A stretch of DNA of 49,950 bases. Origin: HB2-32-21 sp040235495. GTDB taxonomy: Bacteria; Pseudomonadota; Gammaproteobacteria; Pseudomonadales; Porticoccaceae. The translations under genes were made by a program, and so were the position numbers. A model generated the notes under the pieces. It did not search any database. It saw nothing but the letters and a program-made list of their open reading frames with translations, and was not told where the DNA came from. Every line of letters starts with the position of its first letter. Positions within the stretch are counted from its first letter, which is position 1. Positions 34,272 to 42,770 of the stretch are shown here, piece after piece. The stretch is from positions 1 to 49,950 of the forward strand of contig JBECKV010000015.1 in the NCBI GenBank assembly GCA_040235495.1, read 5' to 3'.

Positions 34272-35483
34272 ATGAAAAATCAACTACTAACCATGAGCGC
34301 TACCCTGGCTGCGTTGGCTTTGTCAGCCGTGAGTAGTCACGCCGCCAATCAGGACATCAGCACAGCTGAAATCATGGCGCTGCTGAAAGCCCAGCAGGCG
34401 GAAATCGAGCAGCTGAAAAGCCAGCTGGCGAACACCAACCAAAAAGTCGACGCCACGGCTGGTGCCGTCGAAAGCGTCGCTTCCAGCGCCGAGAGCATCG
34501 CCAAGGTCGCTGACTGGGCGGATCGCACTCACATCGGTGGCTATGGTGAGATCCATTACAACGACAAGCGCAACGGCAAGCGGGACGAAGTCGACAACCA
34601 CCGCTTCGTGTTATTTCTCGAGCACGAATTCAATGACAAGGTCCGCCTCATGTCCGAGGTGGAGCTCGAGCATTCCCTGGCGGGGGATGAAAAAAATGGC
34701 GAAGTCGAGGTTGAGCAGGCCTTCATCGAATGGGACTACGCGCAAAACCACAGCGCCACGATCGGCCAGTTTTTACTACCCGTGGGGATTATCAACGAAA
34801 CCCATGAGCCCGATACCTTTTACGGCGTTGAGCGCAATGCCGTGGAGTCAAACATCATACCGGCCACCTGGTGGGAAGCGGGGGTCAAACTCCACGGTGA
34901 AATTATGCCTGCTCTCAGTTATGACCTGGCGGTGCACAGCGGGTTGAATACCGACTTCAGTGGTAGCAAAGCCTTTGACATCCGTAGTGGCCGGGAAAAA
35001 GTCAGTCAGGCTTCCGCCGAGGAGTTCGCGTACACCGGGCGGTTAAAATATACCGGCTTGCCCGGCCTGGAACTGGCCCTGTCGGTCCAGTATCAGGAAG
35101 ATCTGACACAGGGTCTCGGCGCCGACAAGGCGGACGCCTTGCTCTATGAAGGCCATTTCTGGTATCAGGCCGATCGTTTTGGTTTGCGCGGCCTGTATGC
35201 CGCCTGGGATATTGACGGCGCCGAAGCCGAGGTCTTTGGCCGCGATGAACAGGAGGGCTGGTATCTGGAGCCGTCCTGGCGGTTTACTCCGCAATTGGGT
35301 GTATTTGCCCGCTACAGCGAATGGGATAAAACCGCCGGCAATAATGCCGACACCGAAGTGGAACAAATCGACCTTGGCTTCAATTACTGGTTGGTTGAAA
35401 ATGTGGTTCTCAAGATGGACTGGGCCGATCAGAGCAATGGTGACGGCGACAGTTTAAACCTGGGTGTCGGCTGGAGTTTCTAG
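34272..35483 (+). CDS. Outer-membrane porin with N-terminal coiled coil
   Basis: 403-aa precursor with a signal peptide (MKNQLLTMSATLAALALSAV, cut after SSHA). A coiled-coil stretch follows (IMALLKAQQAEIEQLKSQL, then VDATAGAVESVASSAESIA, to about residue 80), then alternating beta-strand sequence ending in the aromatic terminus GVGWSF, as needed for barrel insertion. The coiled coil before the barrel suggests a trimeric phosphate-selective porin O/P-like protein. The solute is unknown. ATG 34272 has GGTGGA upstream; the frame from 34251 would spoil the signal peptide. First gene of an operon with an FMN-binding and a PepSY protein, under FNR- and Fur-like sites. Confidence 0.82.
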   Translation: MKNQLLTMSATLAALALSAVSSHAANQDISTAEIMALLKAQQAEIEQLKSQLANTNQKVDATAGAVESVASSAESIAKVADWADRTHIGGYGEIHYNDKRNGKRDEVDNHRFVLFLEHEFNDKVRLMSEVELEHSLAGDEKNGEVEVEQAFIEWDYAQNHSATIGQFLLPVGIINETHEPDTFYGVERNAVESNIIPATWWEAGVKLHGEIMPALSYDLAVHSGLNTDFSGSKAFDIRSGREKVSQASAEEFAYTGRLKYTGLPGLELALSVQYQEDLTQGLGADKADALLYEGHFWYQADRFGLRGLYAAWDIDGAEAEVFGRDEQEGWYLEPSWRFTPQLGVFARYSEWDKTAGNNADTEVEQIDLGFNYWLVENVVLKMDWADQSNGDGDSLNLGVGWSF

Positions 35484-35516
35484 TCCAGGAAAGCGAGACT
35501 TTTAGCAAAACCTGTT

Positions 35517-36068
35517 ATGTTCATGCGCATGACCAGAATCCTCCTTGGCGCCATGCTGGTGTTCACGTGTTTGAGCAGTGGCGCCAAGGGCGTATACATG
35601 GAGCCGAAAGCGTTCCTGGAGGAGGCTTTCGGCGCTGAGCCTTTTGCCATGCAAACCCTCTGGCTCAATACCGAGGACAAGCAGCGGGGCAGGGAGATAT
35701 TTAACCGGGATTATCAGGGCTTTCGCCTGCGCTACTGGCAGGGAGGCGAAAAGACCGCCTGGATAATGGATGAGGTAGGTAAAACCAGGCCCATTACCTT
35801 CGGCGTGCTGATCGAGGATGGACGGATTGAAAAGTTAGACGTGCTCGAATTTCGCGAGAGTCGTGGCTGGGAAATCCGGCACCCGTTTTTTACCCGCCAG
35901 TTTGTCGGCCTTAGTCTGCAAGATGGCGATTTAAGCGCACAGGTAGACGGTATTACCGGTGCCACGTTATCGGTGGCAGCGGCAAAGCGCATCGCCCGTT
36001 TCGCCCTTTACCTGCACGGTCGAACGGACCTTGCCAGTCAGCCCCGTTCAGTTCCAGTGAATGAATAA
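35517..36068 (+). CDS. Exported FMN-binding-domain protein (flavinylation motif)
   Basis: 183-aa protein with an N-terminal hydrophobic segment (ILLGAMLVFTCLSSGAKG) acting as signal or anchor. A C-terminal FMN_bind domain (about residues 80-165) carries DGITGATLS at 144-152, matching the Dxx[ST]GA[ST]x[ST] motif. In NqrC, RnfG and similar proteins FMN is attached covalently there by ApbE; Ser152 would be the acceptor. No apbE is in the window. It lies 33 bp behind the porin gene, and its stop overlaps the PepSY start by 8 bp. Role as an envelope electron carrier is inferred. Confidence 0.82.
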   Translation: MFMRMTRILLGAMLVFTCLSSGAKGVYMEPKAFLEEAFGAEPFAMQTLWLNTEDKQRGREIFNRDYQGFRLRYWQGGEKTAWIMDEVGKTRPITFGVLIEDGRIEKLDVLEFRESRGWEIRHPFFTRQFVGLSLQDGDLSAQVDGITGATLSVAAAKRIARFALYLHGRTDLASQPRSVPVNE

Positions 36069-36834
36069 AAATCACTCCGGCCCGGGCCGTCAGTTAAAGC
36101 TCTGGCACCGGCGCCTGGGCCTGTGCGCTGCCTTGTTTGTGCTGGTGCTGGCCGCGAGTGGCCTGCTATTGAACCATACCAGTGAACTTCATCTCGACAG
36201 CAAGCAGTTAAATGGGTCGCTACTCCTGGCCTGGTATGGTATCGAGGCCGACCATGAGCCCCTCAGTTATCCCCTGGATCAGCACATGGTCACTGTGGTT
36301 GACGAGGAGCTGTTTATTGGCACGCGGGAAATTGCTCATTGCGCGGGTCAACTCAGCGGCGCCCTGCGTCTGCCGGCTTCTGGACTGGTGGTGCTGGCCT
36401 GCAATGATGAACTGTTTGTGCTCACCCCAGAGCTGGAGCTGATGGAGCGGCTTGGTTCCGCCCATGGCGTACCGGCGCCCATACGCCGTGCCGGTGTCAT
36501 GCAACAAAAGCTGGTCATCTCGGACGGCGCCCGGTTTTTCTGGGCCGATATCGAGGCACTCAGTTGGCGGCCCGTCGAAGATGCCGGTGCTGCAGTCCAG
36601 GACGCGACGCAGTGGTCCACGCCCGTTGCCACGCCTCCCGATCTCAGAGAGGCACTGGGCAAGCACTTTGTCGGGGAAGGGTTATCCCTGGAGCGGGTTC
36701 TGCTGGATATTCATAGCGGCCGGATAATGGGAGTCTGGGGAGTCTACCTGATGGACGCCATGGCCATTATCTTCGTGGTGCTGGCAATAAGCGGGTTTCT
36801 CATGTGGCGGCGGGAAACAAAAATGCGTGAATAA
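36061..36834 (+). CDS. PepSY-associated transmembrane protein
   Basis: 257-aa membrane protein. The first helix (LGLCAALFVLVLAASGLLLN, about 19-38) follows LKLWHRRLG, the conserved W-H-R-x-L/H motif of PepSY_TM proteins. A periplasmic domain spans about 40-215, containing RVLLDIHSGRIMGVWG like the PepSY core, and a last helix (MAIIFVVLAISGFLMWRR, about 231-248) follows. Such proteins accompany flavinylated or haem-binding partners and are proposed to move electrons across the inner membrane. Third gene of the operon with an 8-bp overlap, implying translational coupling to the FMN_bind protein. Confidence 0.8.
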   Translation: MNKNHSGPGRQLKLWHRRLGLCAALFVLVLAASGLLLNHTSELHLDSKQLNGSLLLAWYGIEADHEPLSYPLDQHMVTVVDEELFIGTREIAHCAGQLSGALRLPASGLVVLACNDELFVLTPELELMERLGSAHGVPAPIRRAGVMQQKLVISDGARFFWADIEALSWRPVEDAGAAVQDATQWSTPVATPPDLREALGKHFVGEGLSLERVLLDIHSGRIMGVWGVYLMDAMAIIFVVLAISGFLMWRRETKMRE

Positions 36835-36903
36835 ATGCCCGGACGGCCTTCAACGCTATAGCCCGGTTTATAGCTCTTTGCACATTTAAACATAACAAAT
36901 CAT

Positions 36904-37440
36904 GTGAGGCCGCGTAGGGAGCACATTCCCGGCGGCGACAAGATTCTTGATTTCACGCACTTTCTCGCTGGCCCCACCACGACCCGACTGATGGCGGATG
37001 CCGAGGGCCGAGGTCATCGGGGTTGAACTGTTCCCCGGTGGTGACACCTCGCGCGGACTGGTCTTTATGGTAAATGGGCACAGTGCTTATTACGTGTAGC
37101 AAAACAGCGACAAAAGGAGTTTGTGCATCGATATAAAAACTGGGGGACCAGCCGGAATCAAGGAACTGCACGATGTCGTCTATGACGTCACGGAGAATTT
37201 TTCTGTCGGCGTTATGGCGCGCATCGCTTGGGATGGCGGCAGATACGGGCCATCAATTCACGAATAGTCGTGAGTTCCATCACAGCTTTCGGCCAGGCTG
37301 GCCCGCTGACCCGTCTTTCCGGGTTCGACGCCATCGGCCAGGCCTATGTCGGTGTCACCGACTTGAGGTGACACCAATGGCGCGGCATGTATTCCCATGC
37401 TCGGCATCGGCGATGTGATGACCGACGCGCGCGCTCCCGG
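36904..37440 (+). pseudogene. Decayed 5' part of a CaiB/BaiF-family CoA-transferase gene
   Basis: No intact frame exists, but three frames joined give the CaiB/BaiF N-terminus. Frame from 36940: KILDFTHFLAGPTTTRLMAD. After a 1-base shift near 37008: EVIGVELFPGGDTSRGLVF, a TAG at 37097-37099 where a Gln codon is expected (YYV-stop-QNSDKRSLCIDIKT), then ENFSVGVMARI. After a TAG at 37265-37267 and another shift: SSITAFGQAGPLTRLSGFDA and IGQAYVGVTDL. Back in the second frame after 37370: LGIGDVMTDARAPG. It ends against the sulfotransferase gene; the remaining ~220 residues of the family are missing. Two frameshifts plus two stops mean it is dead. Confidence 0.8.
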
Positions 37441-37447
37441 GGATTTG

Positions 37448-38374
37448 CTAATCCTGCTTCCGGCCTTGCTCCAACCACCTGGCGAGGTCGGGTTCCAGTC
37501 GTTCGCTCATCACTTGACGATATAAATCCAGTGCCTTGGGGTCAAGGATATCTTGCCACTGGCCGCTACTCCCCTTGTTGAAAAAACGACCGCTGTCTTT
37601 CCAGACATTATCCGTCACTTGGGGGGCCAGCAGGTCGGCCTTGCTCTTCATGTTTTCAAAGGAGGCGGCCTGAACCAGCTCTGGCCACAGCGCTTCCGGC
37701 ACCTGGATATGCAGAAAATCGGCCACGCGACGCATTTCACCTTCCAGATCGGCTTTCAGATCGCTGAAGTGAAGCATCAGAATATTTGGCAGGTGGCGGT
37801 ACTGCCAGAAGGTGTTGACGTAGTTGAGCACGTCCGCGTGTCCGGCATGATCCCGGGCAGTACTACAGGCGGAACCAATCCACTTGCAAAACCATTCGTT
37901 AAGATTTTCCGGCGAGCGCCGGGGTGGCGTCCAGGGCTGCGTGGCGTTCTCGCGACAGATTTCCAGTGCATCCGGCTTCATGTTTTCCAGATGGTTTTTG
38001 AGCGACAGGAACACGTCCCGCGGATCGCGGCCAACGCAGATATATTTCACGCTTTCGGAGTAGGGCAGACCATCCAGTGGTGTGTGGGTTTTAATGAAAC
38101 GCCGGTGGGTCTGTGCTTGCAGCTGCCGATGCACCTTGTCAACAGGCGCGAGCAATACATCCATCCAGGGGGAGTATTCCGTCAACGGCCTTGCCAATTC
38201 AGTTTTCTGAAAAATCAGCAGCGCGCAGATCATCTGGGTCCAGGTGGTGCCGCATTTCGCTGGCGTGCAGATAAGAATGTCATCATCGCGGAATTCAAAG
38301 TCATCCCAGCGGCTGCTCTCCATCAGAAATTCATGGTAGTCGCGGGTGCGTTGCGGCGTGATCGGATTACTCAT
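37448..38374 (-). CDS. PAPS-dependent sulfotransferase family protein
   Basis: 308-aa cytosolic sulfotransferase (Sulfotransfer_1 type). The 5'-phosphosulfate loop is CTPAKCGTTWTQMI (about residues 35-48), the 3'-phosphate site YICVGRDPRDVFLSLKNH (about 112-129), and the late Arg/Gly site reads DSGRFFNKGSSGQW. It should transfer sulfate from PAPS to a hydroxyl group of a small molecule or lipid; the acceptor is unknown. The frame is open to 38485, but ATG 38372-38374 follows GGGGGAA and gives MSNPITPQRTRDYHEF, a normal start. Upstream and co-directional is the DUF6524 gene (58-bp gap). Confidence 0.85.
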   Translation of the reverse strand: MSNPITPQRTRDYHEFLMESSRWDDFEFRDDDILICTPAKCGTTWTQMICALLIFQKTELARPLTEYSPWMDVLLAPVDKVHRQLQAQTHRRFIKTHTPLDGLPYSESVKYICVGRDPRDVFLSLKNHLENMKPDALEICRENATQPWTPPRRSPENLNEWFCKWIGSACSTARDHAGHADVLNYVNTFWQYRHLPNILMLHFSDLKADLEGEMRRVADFLHIQVPEALWPELVQAASFENMKSKADLLAPQVTDNVWKDSGRFFNKGSSGQWQDILDPKALDLYRQVMSERLEPDLARWLEQGRKQD

Positions 38375-38432
38375 GGGTTCCCCCGGGGTTTTAATTTTGG
38401 CGTCTATTGGTGTTTCCCCGTGTTTCAGGCGC

Positions 38433-38849
38433 TTAATCACCGACATCATCGGCGTCCACCTGGCCGGAAAGTCTGCGCCGTACATGGGACCATGACACGC
38501 CGATGGCCAGAATCAGGCAGAGGATGATCTGGATAATGAAGATTACCCCGTCGATGCTGTCCGCCGAGACGATGCCCCAGTCAATAATCATCCAGAACAG
38601 GGCACCAAACAACGCTGCTACCAGCACGATCCCAACCGGTCCCAGGGAACGCAGGGTGGCACGGATGAAAACTGCCCAGCCAATCAACAGCAGTAAACCG
38701 ACAAAAGCCTTGAGCGAATTAAATTCGTTGATGGGCATCAGCCAGTGATAGTAGGACGCGCCAAAAATATTGTAGCTGGCAAAAACCAGTACAAACGCCG
38801 CGACGAAACGCCAGACAAACCCTTTGCAGGAAAATTTATGGGACGACAA
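38433..38849 (-). CDS. DUF6524-family membrane protein
   Basis: 138-aa protein with four hydrophobic segments: FVAAFVLVFASYNIFG, FVGLLLLIGWAVFI, VGIVLVAALFGALFWMII and FIIQIILCLILAIGVSW. 'RFVAAFVLVFASYN...SYYHW' near the N-terminus is the hallmark of this uncharacterised family. The start is TTG 38847-38849, 7 nt after GGAG; no in-frame ATG is available. The C-terminus is polar and acidic (QVDADDVGD). Confidence 0.78.
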   Translation of the reverse strand: MSSHKFSCKGFVWRFVAAFVLVFASYNIFGASYYHWLMPINEFNSLKAFVGLLLLIGWAVFIRATLRSLGPVGIVLVAALFGALFWMIIDWGIVSADSIDGVIFIIQIILCLILAIGVSWSHVRRRLSGQVDADDVGD

Positions 38850-39006
38850 AACGGGACTCCATTCGAGCCGGCGGCAATTGCGAAGGTTTATATTCTAGTC
38901 TAGCGAGAGTGTTACTTACAGCGCGTTGGTATCGGCTAGAATGCCGCGTTCATACAGATGCACACAATTGGCCAGCCGGTGCTGGCTCGGGCGTTCTTTT
39001 CACGTT

Positions 39007-39717
39007 ATGGATATTCTGCTTGCGGCGCTGCTGATTTTCGCCGGCGCATTTGTACAAAGCCTTATCGGTTTTGGTCTGGCCATTGTCGCCGCGCCGCTGT
39101 TGTTTTTATTGTCGCCCGATTATGTGCCCGGCCCGATAACCCTTGTCGCCCTGATTCTCTCCGTGGCCAACGGACTACGCTATCGTGCCAATGTTTCCCT
39201 GCATGGCCTCGGCGCCGCGGTGGCGGGGCGGGTGCCCGGCACACTGGCCGGAGGGGCGTTGTTGGTGTGGATGGACGCTCGTACACTGTCCCTGTGGCTG
39301 GGCTTGACGGTAATTATGGCTGTGCTGGTGAGTTTGTTGCCCGTGCGAATCCGGCCTACTCCCGCGCGAATGGGTATTGCCGGCTTCCTTTCAGGGTTTA
39401 TGGGCACCAGTACGGCCATCGGTGGGCCACCGATGGCGCTTCTGTTACAGCATGAAACCGCCAGCCTGATCCGTGCCAATCTATCAGCGTTTTTCGTCGT
39501 TAGTTGCGTGTTGTCCCTGATCGTTCAGGTTCCCACGGGGTACATGACATGGCGCCATCTGGATTTGACGCTGCCCCTGATTCCGGCAACCCTGTTGGGT
39601 TTCTGGCTGGCGACTTACTGGGCGAACAAGGTAACGAGTAGGCAGATTCGCGCCGCGTCACTCGTACTCTGTGCTTTGTCCGGGGCGAGTGCTATTGCGC
39701 TTTACTGGCGCGCCTAG
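39007..39717 (+). CDS. TSUP/TauE-SafE-family permease
   Basis: 236-aa membrane protein with about seven hydrophobic segments. The start ILLAALLIFAGAFVQSLIGFGLAIVAAPLL is a TauE repeat, and the second repeat begins GIAGFLSGFMGTSTAIGGPP (about 128-147), the diagnostic G-x-x-G-x-x-x-x-x-GGP motif. Relatives export or import sulfite, sulfonates or organic anions; the solute here is unknown. The frame extends to 38926, but ATG 39007 puts the first helix at the N-terminus. Sulfur chemistry would fit the nearby sulfotransferase, though the genes are not in one operon. Confidence 0.83.
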   Translation: MDILLAALLIFAGAFVQSLIGFGLAIVAAPLLFLLSPDYVPGPITLVALILSVANGLRYRANVSLHGLGAAVAGRVPGTLAGGALLVWMDARTLSLWLGLTVIMAVLVSLLPVRIRPTPARMGIAGFLSGFMGTSTAIGGPPMALLLQHETASLIRANLSAFFVVSCVLSLIVQVPTGYMTWRHLDLTLPLIPATLLGFWLATYWANKVTSRQIRAASLVLCALSGASAIALYWRA

Positions 39718-39783
39718 GCAGTATGGACCTTGGTGCGAGGTGTCAAGGAAAGCCTTAATCGACAGGGACCGGCCGAACTCGCG

Positions 39784-39817
39784 GCTAACGGGCGCTGACA
39801 GCCAATCGCCCGTTAGC
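39784..39817. terminator. Hairpin between convergent genes, possible bidirectional terminator
   Basis: Perfect 11-bp stem GCTAACGGGCG / CGCCCGTTAGC with a 12-nt loop, between the TauE gene and the small secreted-protein gene. No T run follows on either strand, so it may act as a pause or mRNA-end stabiliser rather than a classical terminator. Confidence 0.5.
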
Positions 39818-39832
39818 GATGGGTTCAGCGGC

Positions 39833-40150
39833 TTACCTGGTGTAGTCGCCCTCGTTGCAACCCAGGCAACGTACGAAGGCGGCTTTTGCCGGCTCTACGA
39901 TCAATGCCTGGGCTGACTCATCGATATTGTCGCCAGCGGCCGAGAAAGGCAACCCCACCAGCCAGATAACCGAACCAGCGGCCATGGCCAGTATCGCAAC
40001 AGGACGAGCGATGAGAAGATCCGCTGTCATTTCGATACCGGTGGGTTCGTGTAAGTCGCTTTCGGCCGCAAAGCCCGGTTGGCAGGCAAACAGTGCCGCC
40101 GCCAGGGTGAGGGTCTTTAGTAGCGTTGAATTTCTGAATTTTTCTAACAT
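39833..40150 (-). CDS. Small exported protein of unknown function
   Basis: 105-aa protein with a signal peptide (LLKTLTLAAALFACQPGFAAES) and a second hydrophobic stretch (AILAMAAGSVIWLVGLPFS, about 48-66). The layout ARPVAILAMAAGSVIWLVGLPFS then EPAKAAFVRCLGC is shared by short proteins of Pseudomonas and relatives that are sometimes mislabelled as multidrug transporters. Two Cys near the C-terminus (CLGC). The true start is ATG 40148-40150 behind AGGAGG; the frame to 40288 is an artefact. Confidence 0.7.
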   Translation of the reverse strand: MLEKFRNSTLLKTLTLAAALFACQPGFAAESDLHEPTGIEMTADLLIARPVAILAMAAGSVIWLVGLPFSAAGDNIDESAQALIVEPAKAAFVRCLGCNEGDYTR

Positions 40151-40428
40151 GCTTGTTTCCTCCTGAATGGGCGGCGCTAACAATTTTGGTCTGAAATGCC
40201 AGTAGTCCAGACGGCGCAAACGACAGATACTATGCCACGTCAGCGGTTTAAGTATAGCGTTTAATACACTGAAACCAAAAGAATTCATCGCCGTCGGCCA
40301 TGGATAACGTGACTTGGCGCTGAATTCCGATATCGGCTGGCTTATGGGTGTGCCCGGTGAGCCGGGTTTTGATGAAAACCGATACTCGGGATTCTGGACA
40401 ACACCTGGCTCCCTAATGGACGGGGCCT

Positions 40429-41100
40429 CTAAATTTTGCCCTGATAGAGGTGCCGATAGCGGGAAATGACCCGCTTGATGTAGTCCCTGGTTTCCGGGAA
40501 CGGGGGAACTCCGCCGTACTTTTCGACATTGCTTTCGCCGGCATTGTAGGCCGCCAGGGCCAGCTCAATCCGGTCATAACGATCCAGCAGATACCTCAGG
40601 TGTTTGGTGCCGGCACTTACGTTTTGCGAGGGGTCAAAAGGGTCGGCTACGCCATATTGCTCGGCGGTCGCTGGCATGAGCTGCATCAGGCCCTGGGCGC
40701 CCGGTTTCGACAAGGCCCTGGGGTTGAAACCCGATTCCGTGTGAATCACGGCTTTGACCAGGCCGCGATCAACCTGGTAAAGGTCGGCCTCCCTGACGAT
40801 CAATCGATCAAAGGCATTGCGCAGTTTACTGAATGAAGGTAGCACCGCCGATTCGTCGCTGCCCCAGTTGCCGTAATTGTGCACATTGGTGTCCGGATAC
40901 CAGGTAACATGCTCCAGCGTCCTGAAATGGCCGAGATCGACGCCTACCGGGAGTTGATGTGAGTTCACGACATTCGTGAACAGCACATTGCCCTTGTCAT
41001 CGCTGAATTTGTAAACATTGCCGGCAGCGACGGGGCTCGCCAGGAGTAGCGACAACACGATAAGGCTCAGGTATCTGGTGAGATTGCATTGGCCGATCAT
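40429..41100 (-). CDS. Lytic transglycosylase with N-terminal DUF4124-like domain
   Basis: 223-aa periplasmic enzyme. Signal peptide (LSLIVLSLLLASPVAAG), a DUF4124-like segment (VYKFSDDKGNVLFTNV) and an SLT goose-lysozyme domain from about residue 105. The catalytic Glu is in IHTESGFNPRALSK, followed by GAQGLMQLMPATAEQYGV and LALAAYNAGESNVEKYGG, all diagnostic of family 1 transglycosylases. It cleaves peptidoglycan with formation of 1,6-anhydromuramic ends. The longer frame from GTG 41187 would add a second hydrophobic stretch; ATG 41098-41100 is chosen for its simple signal peptide. Confidence 0.9.
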   Translation of the reverse strand: MIGQCNLTRYLSLIVLSLLLASPVAAGNVYKFSDDKGNVLFTNVVNSHQLPVGVDLGHFRTLEHVTWYPDTNVHNYGNWGSDESAVLPSFSKLRNAFDRLIVREADLYQVDRGLVKAVIHTESGFNPRALSKPGAQGLMQLMPATAEQYGVADPFDPSQNVSAGTKHLRYLLDRYDRIELALAAYNAGESNVEKYGGVPPFPETRDYIKRVISRYRHLYQGKI

Positions 41101-41225
41101 GGGGAAAGCGCTTCCGATTGCTTGCTTCCTATTAGTCTCCGAAGCGGATAATAAGAAAAAACAAACTAAAAACAAGCTCTTGAGCACAGTTTAACTCAAT
41201 AGTGCGAACTGTTGACGGTGCGGTT

Positions 41226-42770
41226 TCAAGCGCTGCCCAGGGCTTTGACAATGACCTTACGGGTATCCGCCGGGTCAATCACTGCGTCAAACTCCAGATA
41301 ACTGGCCGCGGTTGTGGCCTTGCCCCGTTCATACATGGCGAGCAGAAGTTTATTGAACAGGCGGTCCTTTTCTTCTGGGGTCCCGGTGGCTGCCAATTCT
41401 TTTTTGAAACCCAGATGAACGGCGCCCTCTAGCCCCATGGCGCCGAATTCACCGCTGGGCCAGGCGGCGCTATAAACGGGGCGACTGAAACTGCCGCCGG
41501 TCATGGCGATGGCACCGAGACCGTAACCCTTGCGCAGGAAAATCGCTACCATGGGTGACTTCAGCCGGGCGCCGGCAACCATCAGATCCGACATTTTGCG
41601 CACCGCGCCTTCGGTTTCGCTGTCAGGTCCCACCATATAGCCCGGCGTGTCCACAAGGCACAGTACCGGCAGAGCAAAATTGTTACAGAGATCGAGAAAG
41701 CGCGCGGCGCTGACCGATGCATCGGCATCAATCGCGCCGCCCAGATATTGGCAATCATTGCAGATCAGGCCAAAAGCCTTACCTTCGATACGCAAAAATC
41801 CGGTGATAATGGCGCGGCCAAAATTTGGTCTTATCTCAATAAACGAATGGGTATCGGCCAGGGTGTCGATAATACGCCTGACCTTGTAGGTATAGCGCCG
41901 ATCGGCGGGCATCAGCTCCCAGAGTTTGCTTTGATCGGCACAACTCCAGTGGCTAAGGTCACCCTGAAAATAAGACAGCACCTGGCGGGCCAGGCGTGTG
42001 GCTTCGGCCTCGTTATCCGCGACGATATCAACGACACCGTTTTGACTCTGGACTTCCATGGGCCCGATGTCGGTCGGCTTGACCACACCCATGCCACCAC
42101 CTTCGATCATGGCCGGACCAGCCATGCCAATCCAGGAGGTTTTCGTCGCGATGGCGACATCAGCGCAACCGAACAAAGCGGCATTACCCGCGAAACAATA
42201 GCCGTTATTGACCGCGATGGTGGGTACACGACCGACCAGGCCGGCCCAGGCGGCAAAGGAGTTCAGATTCAGGCTCAGTTCATAATCGGTATCGCCGGGG
42301 CGGCCACCGCCGCCTTCCGTGTACATGATTACCGGCAGATGTAATTGCTCGGCAAGTTCAATGGCGCGATCCAGTTTTTTGTGGTGAAAGACGCCCTGGG
42401 TGCCGGCGAGCACGGTGTAATCATTGATAATGACCACGGCGCGGCTGGCATCGGCGCCAAACAGTTCCGCGTTGATGGTCGCCTGGCCGGTAATAATGCC
42501 GTCGGCGGCGGTATTGATCTTCAGGTCGTCGAAATCCCGGCGCCGGCGCTGGGCGGCAACCGCCAGCTGGCCGTATTCGAGAAAGGAATCCGGATCACAC
42601 AGATCCTCGAGGTTCTCGCGGGCGCTACGATAGCCCCTGGCATGGTGCCTTGCTATGGGTTCCGGGCGGCCCTCATCCAGGGTACAGCGAACCAGTTCCT
42701 TAAATTCCCCCATCACCGCGGCTTTGTCAGTGTTAATACTGGGTTGGGGTTGGGTTTTTATTTTGCTCAC
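41226..42770 (-). CDS. Acyl-CoA carboxylase carboxyltransferase subunit
   Basis: 514-aa protein of the propionyl/methylcrotonyl-CoA carboxylase beta type, with N and C carboxyltransferase halves. N half: SAAARENLEDL-like SARENLEDLCD, GRPGDTDYELS, VPTIAVNNGYCFAGNAAL (oxyanion). C half: LCLVDTPGYMVGPDSETEG, GLGAIAMTGGS and WPSGEFGAMGLEGAVHLGF. It transfers carboxyl from carboxybiotin to an acyl-CoA. No biotin carboxylase or BCCP gene is adjacent, so the alpha subunit must be elsewhere. The start is GTG. The many changes from canonical PccB leave the substrate open. Confidence 0.87.
   Translation of the reverse strand: MSKIKTQPQPSINTDKAAVMGEFKELVRCTLDEGRPEPIARHHARGYRSARENLEDLCDPDSFLEYGQLAVAAQRRRRDFDDLKINTAADGIITGQATINAELFGADASRAVVIINDYTVLAGTQGVFHHKKLDRAIELAEQLHLPVIMYTEGGGGRPGDTDYELSLNLNSFAAWAGLVGRVPTIAVNNGYCFAGNAALFGCADVAIATKTSWIGMAGPAMIEGGGMGVVKPTDIGPMEVQSQNGVVDIVADNEAEATRLARQVLSYFQGDLSHWSCADQSKLWELMPADRRYTYKVRRIIDTLADTHSFIEIRPNFGRAIITGFLRIEGKAFGLICNDCQYLGGAIDADASVSAARFLDLCNNFALPVLCLVDTPGYMVGPDSETEGAVRKMSDLMVAGARLKSPMVAIFLRKGYGLGAIAMTGGSFSRPVYSAAWPSGEFGAMGLEGAVHLGFKKELAATGTPEEKDRLFNKLLLAMYERGKATTAASYLEFDAVIDPADTRKVIVKALGSA

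Noticed and set aside
37553..38527. 324-codon plus-strand frame opposite the sulfotransferase
   Set aside because: Sulfotransferase motifs are complete on the other strand.
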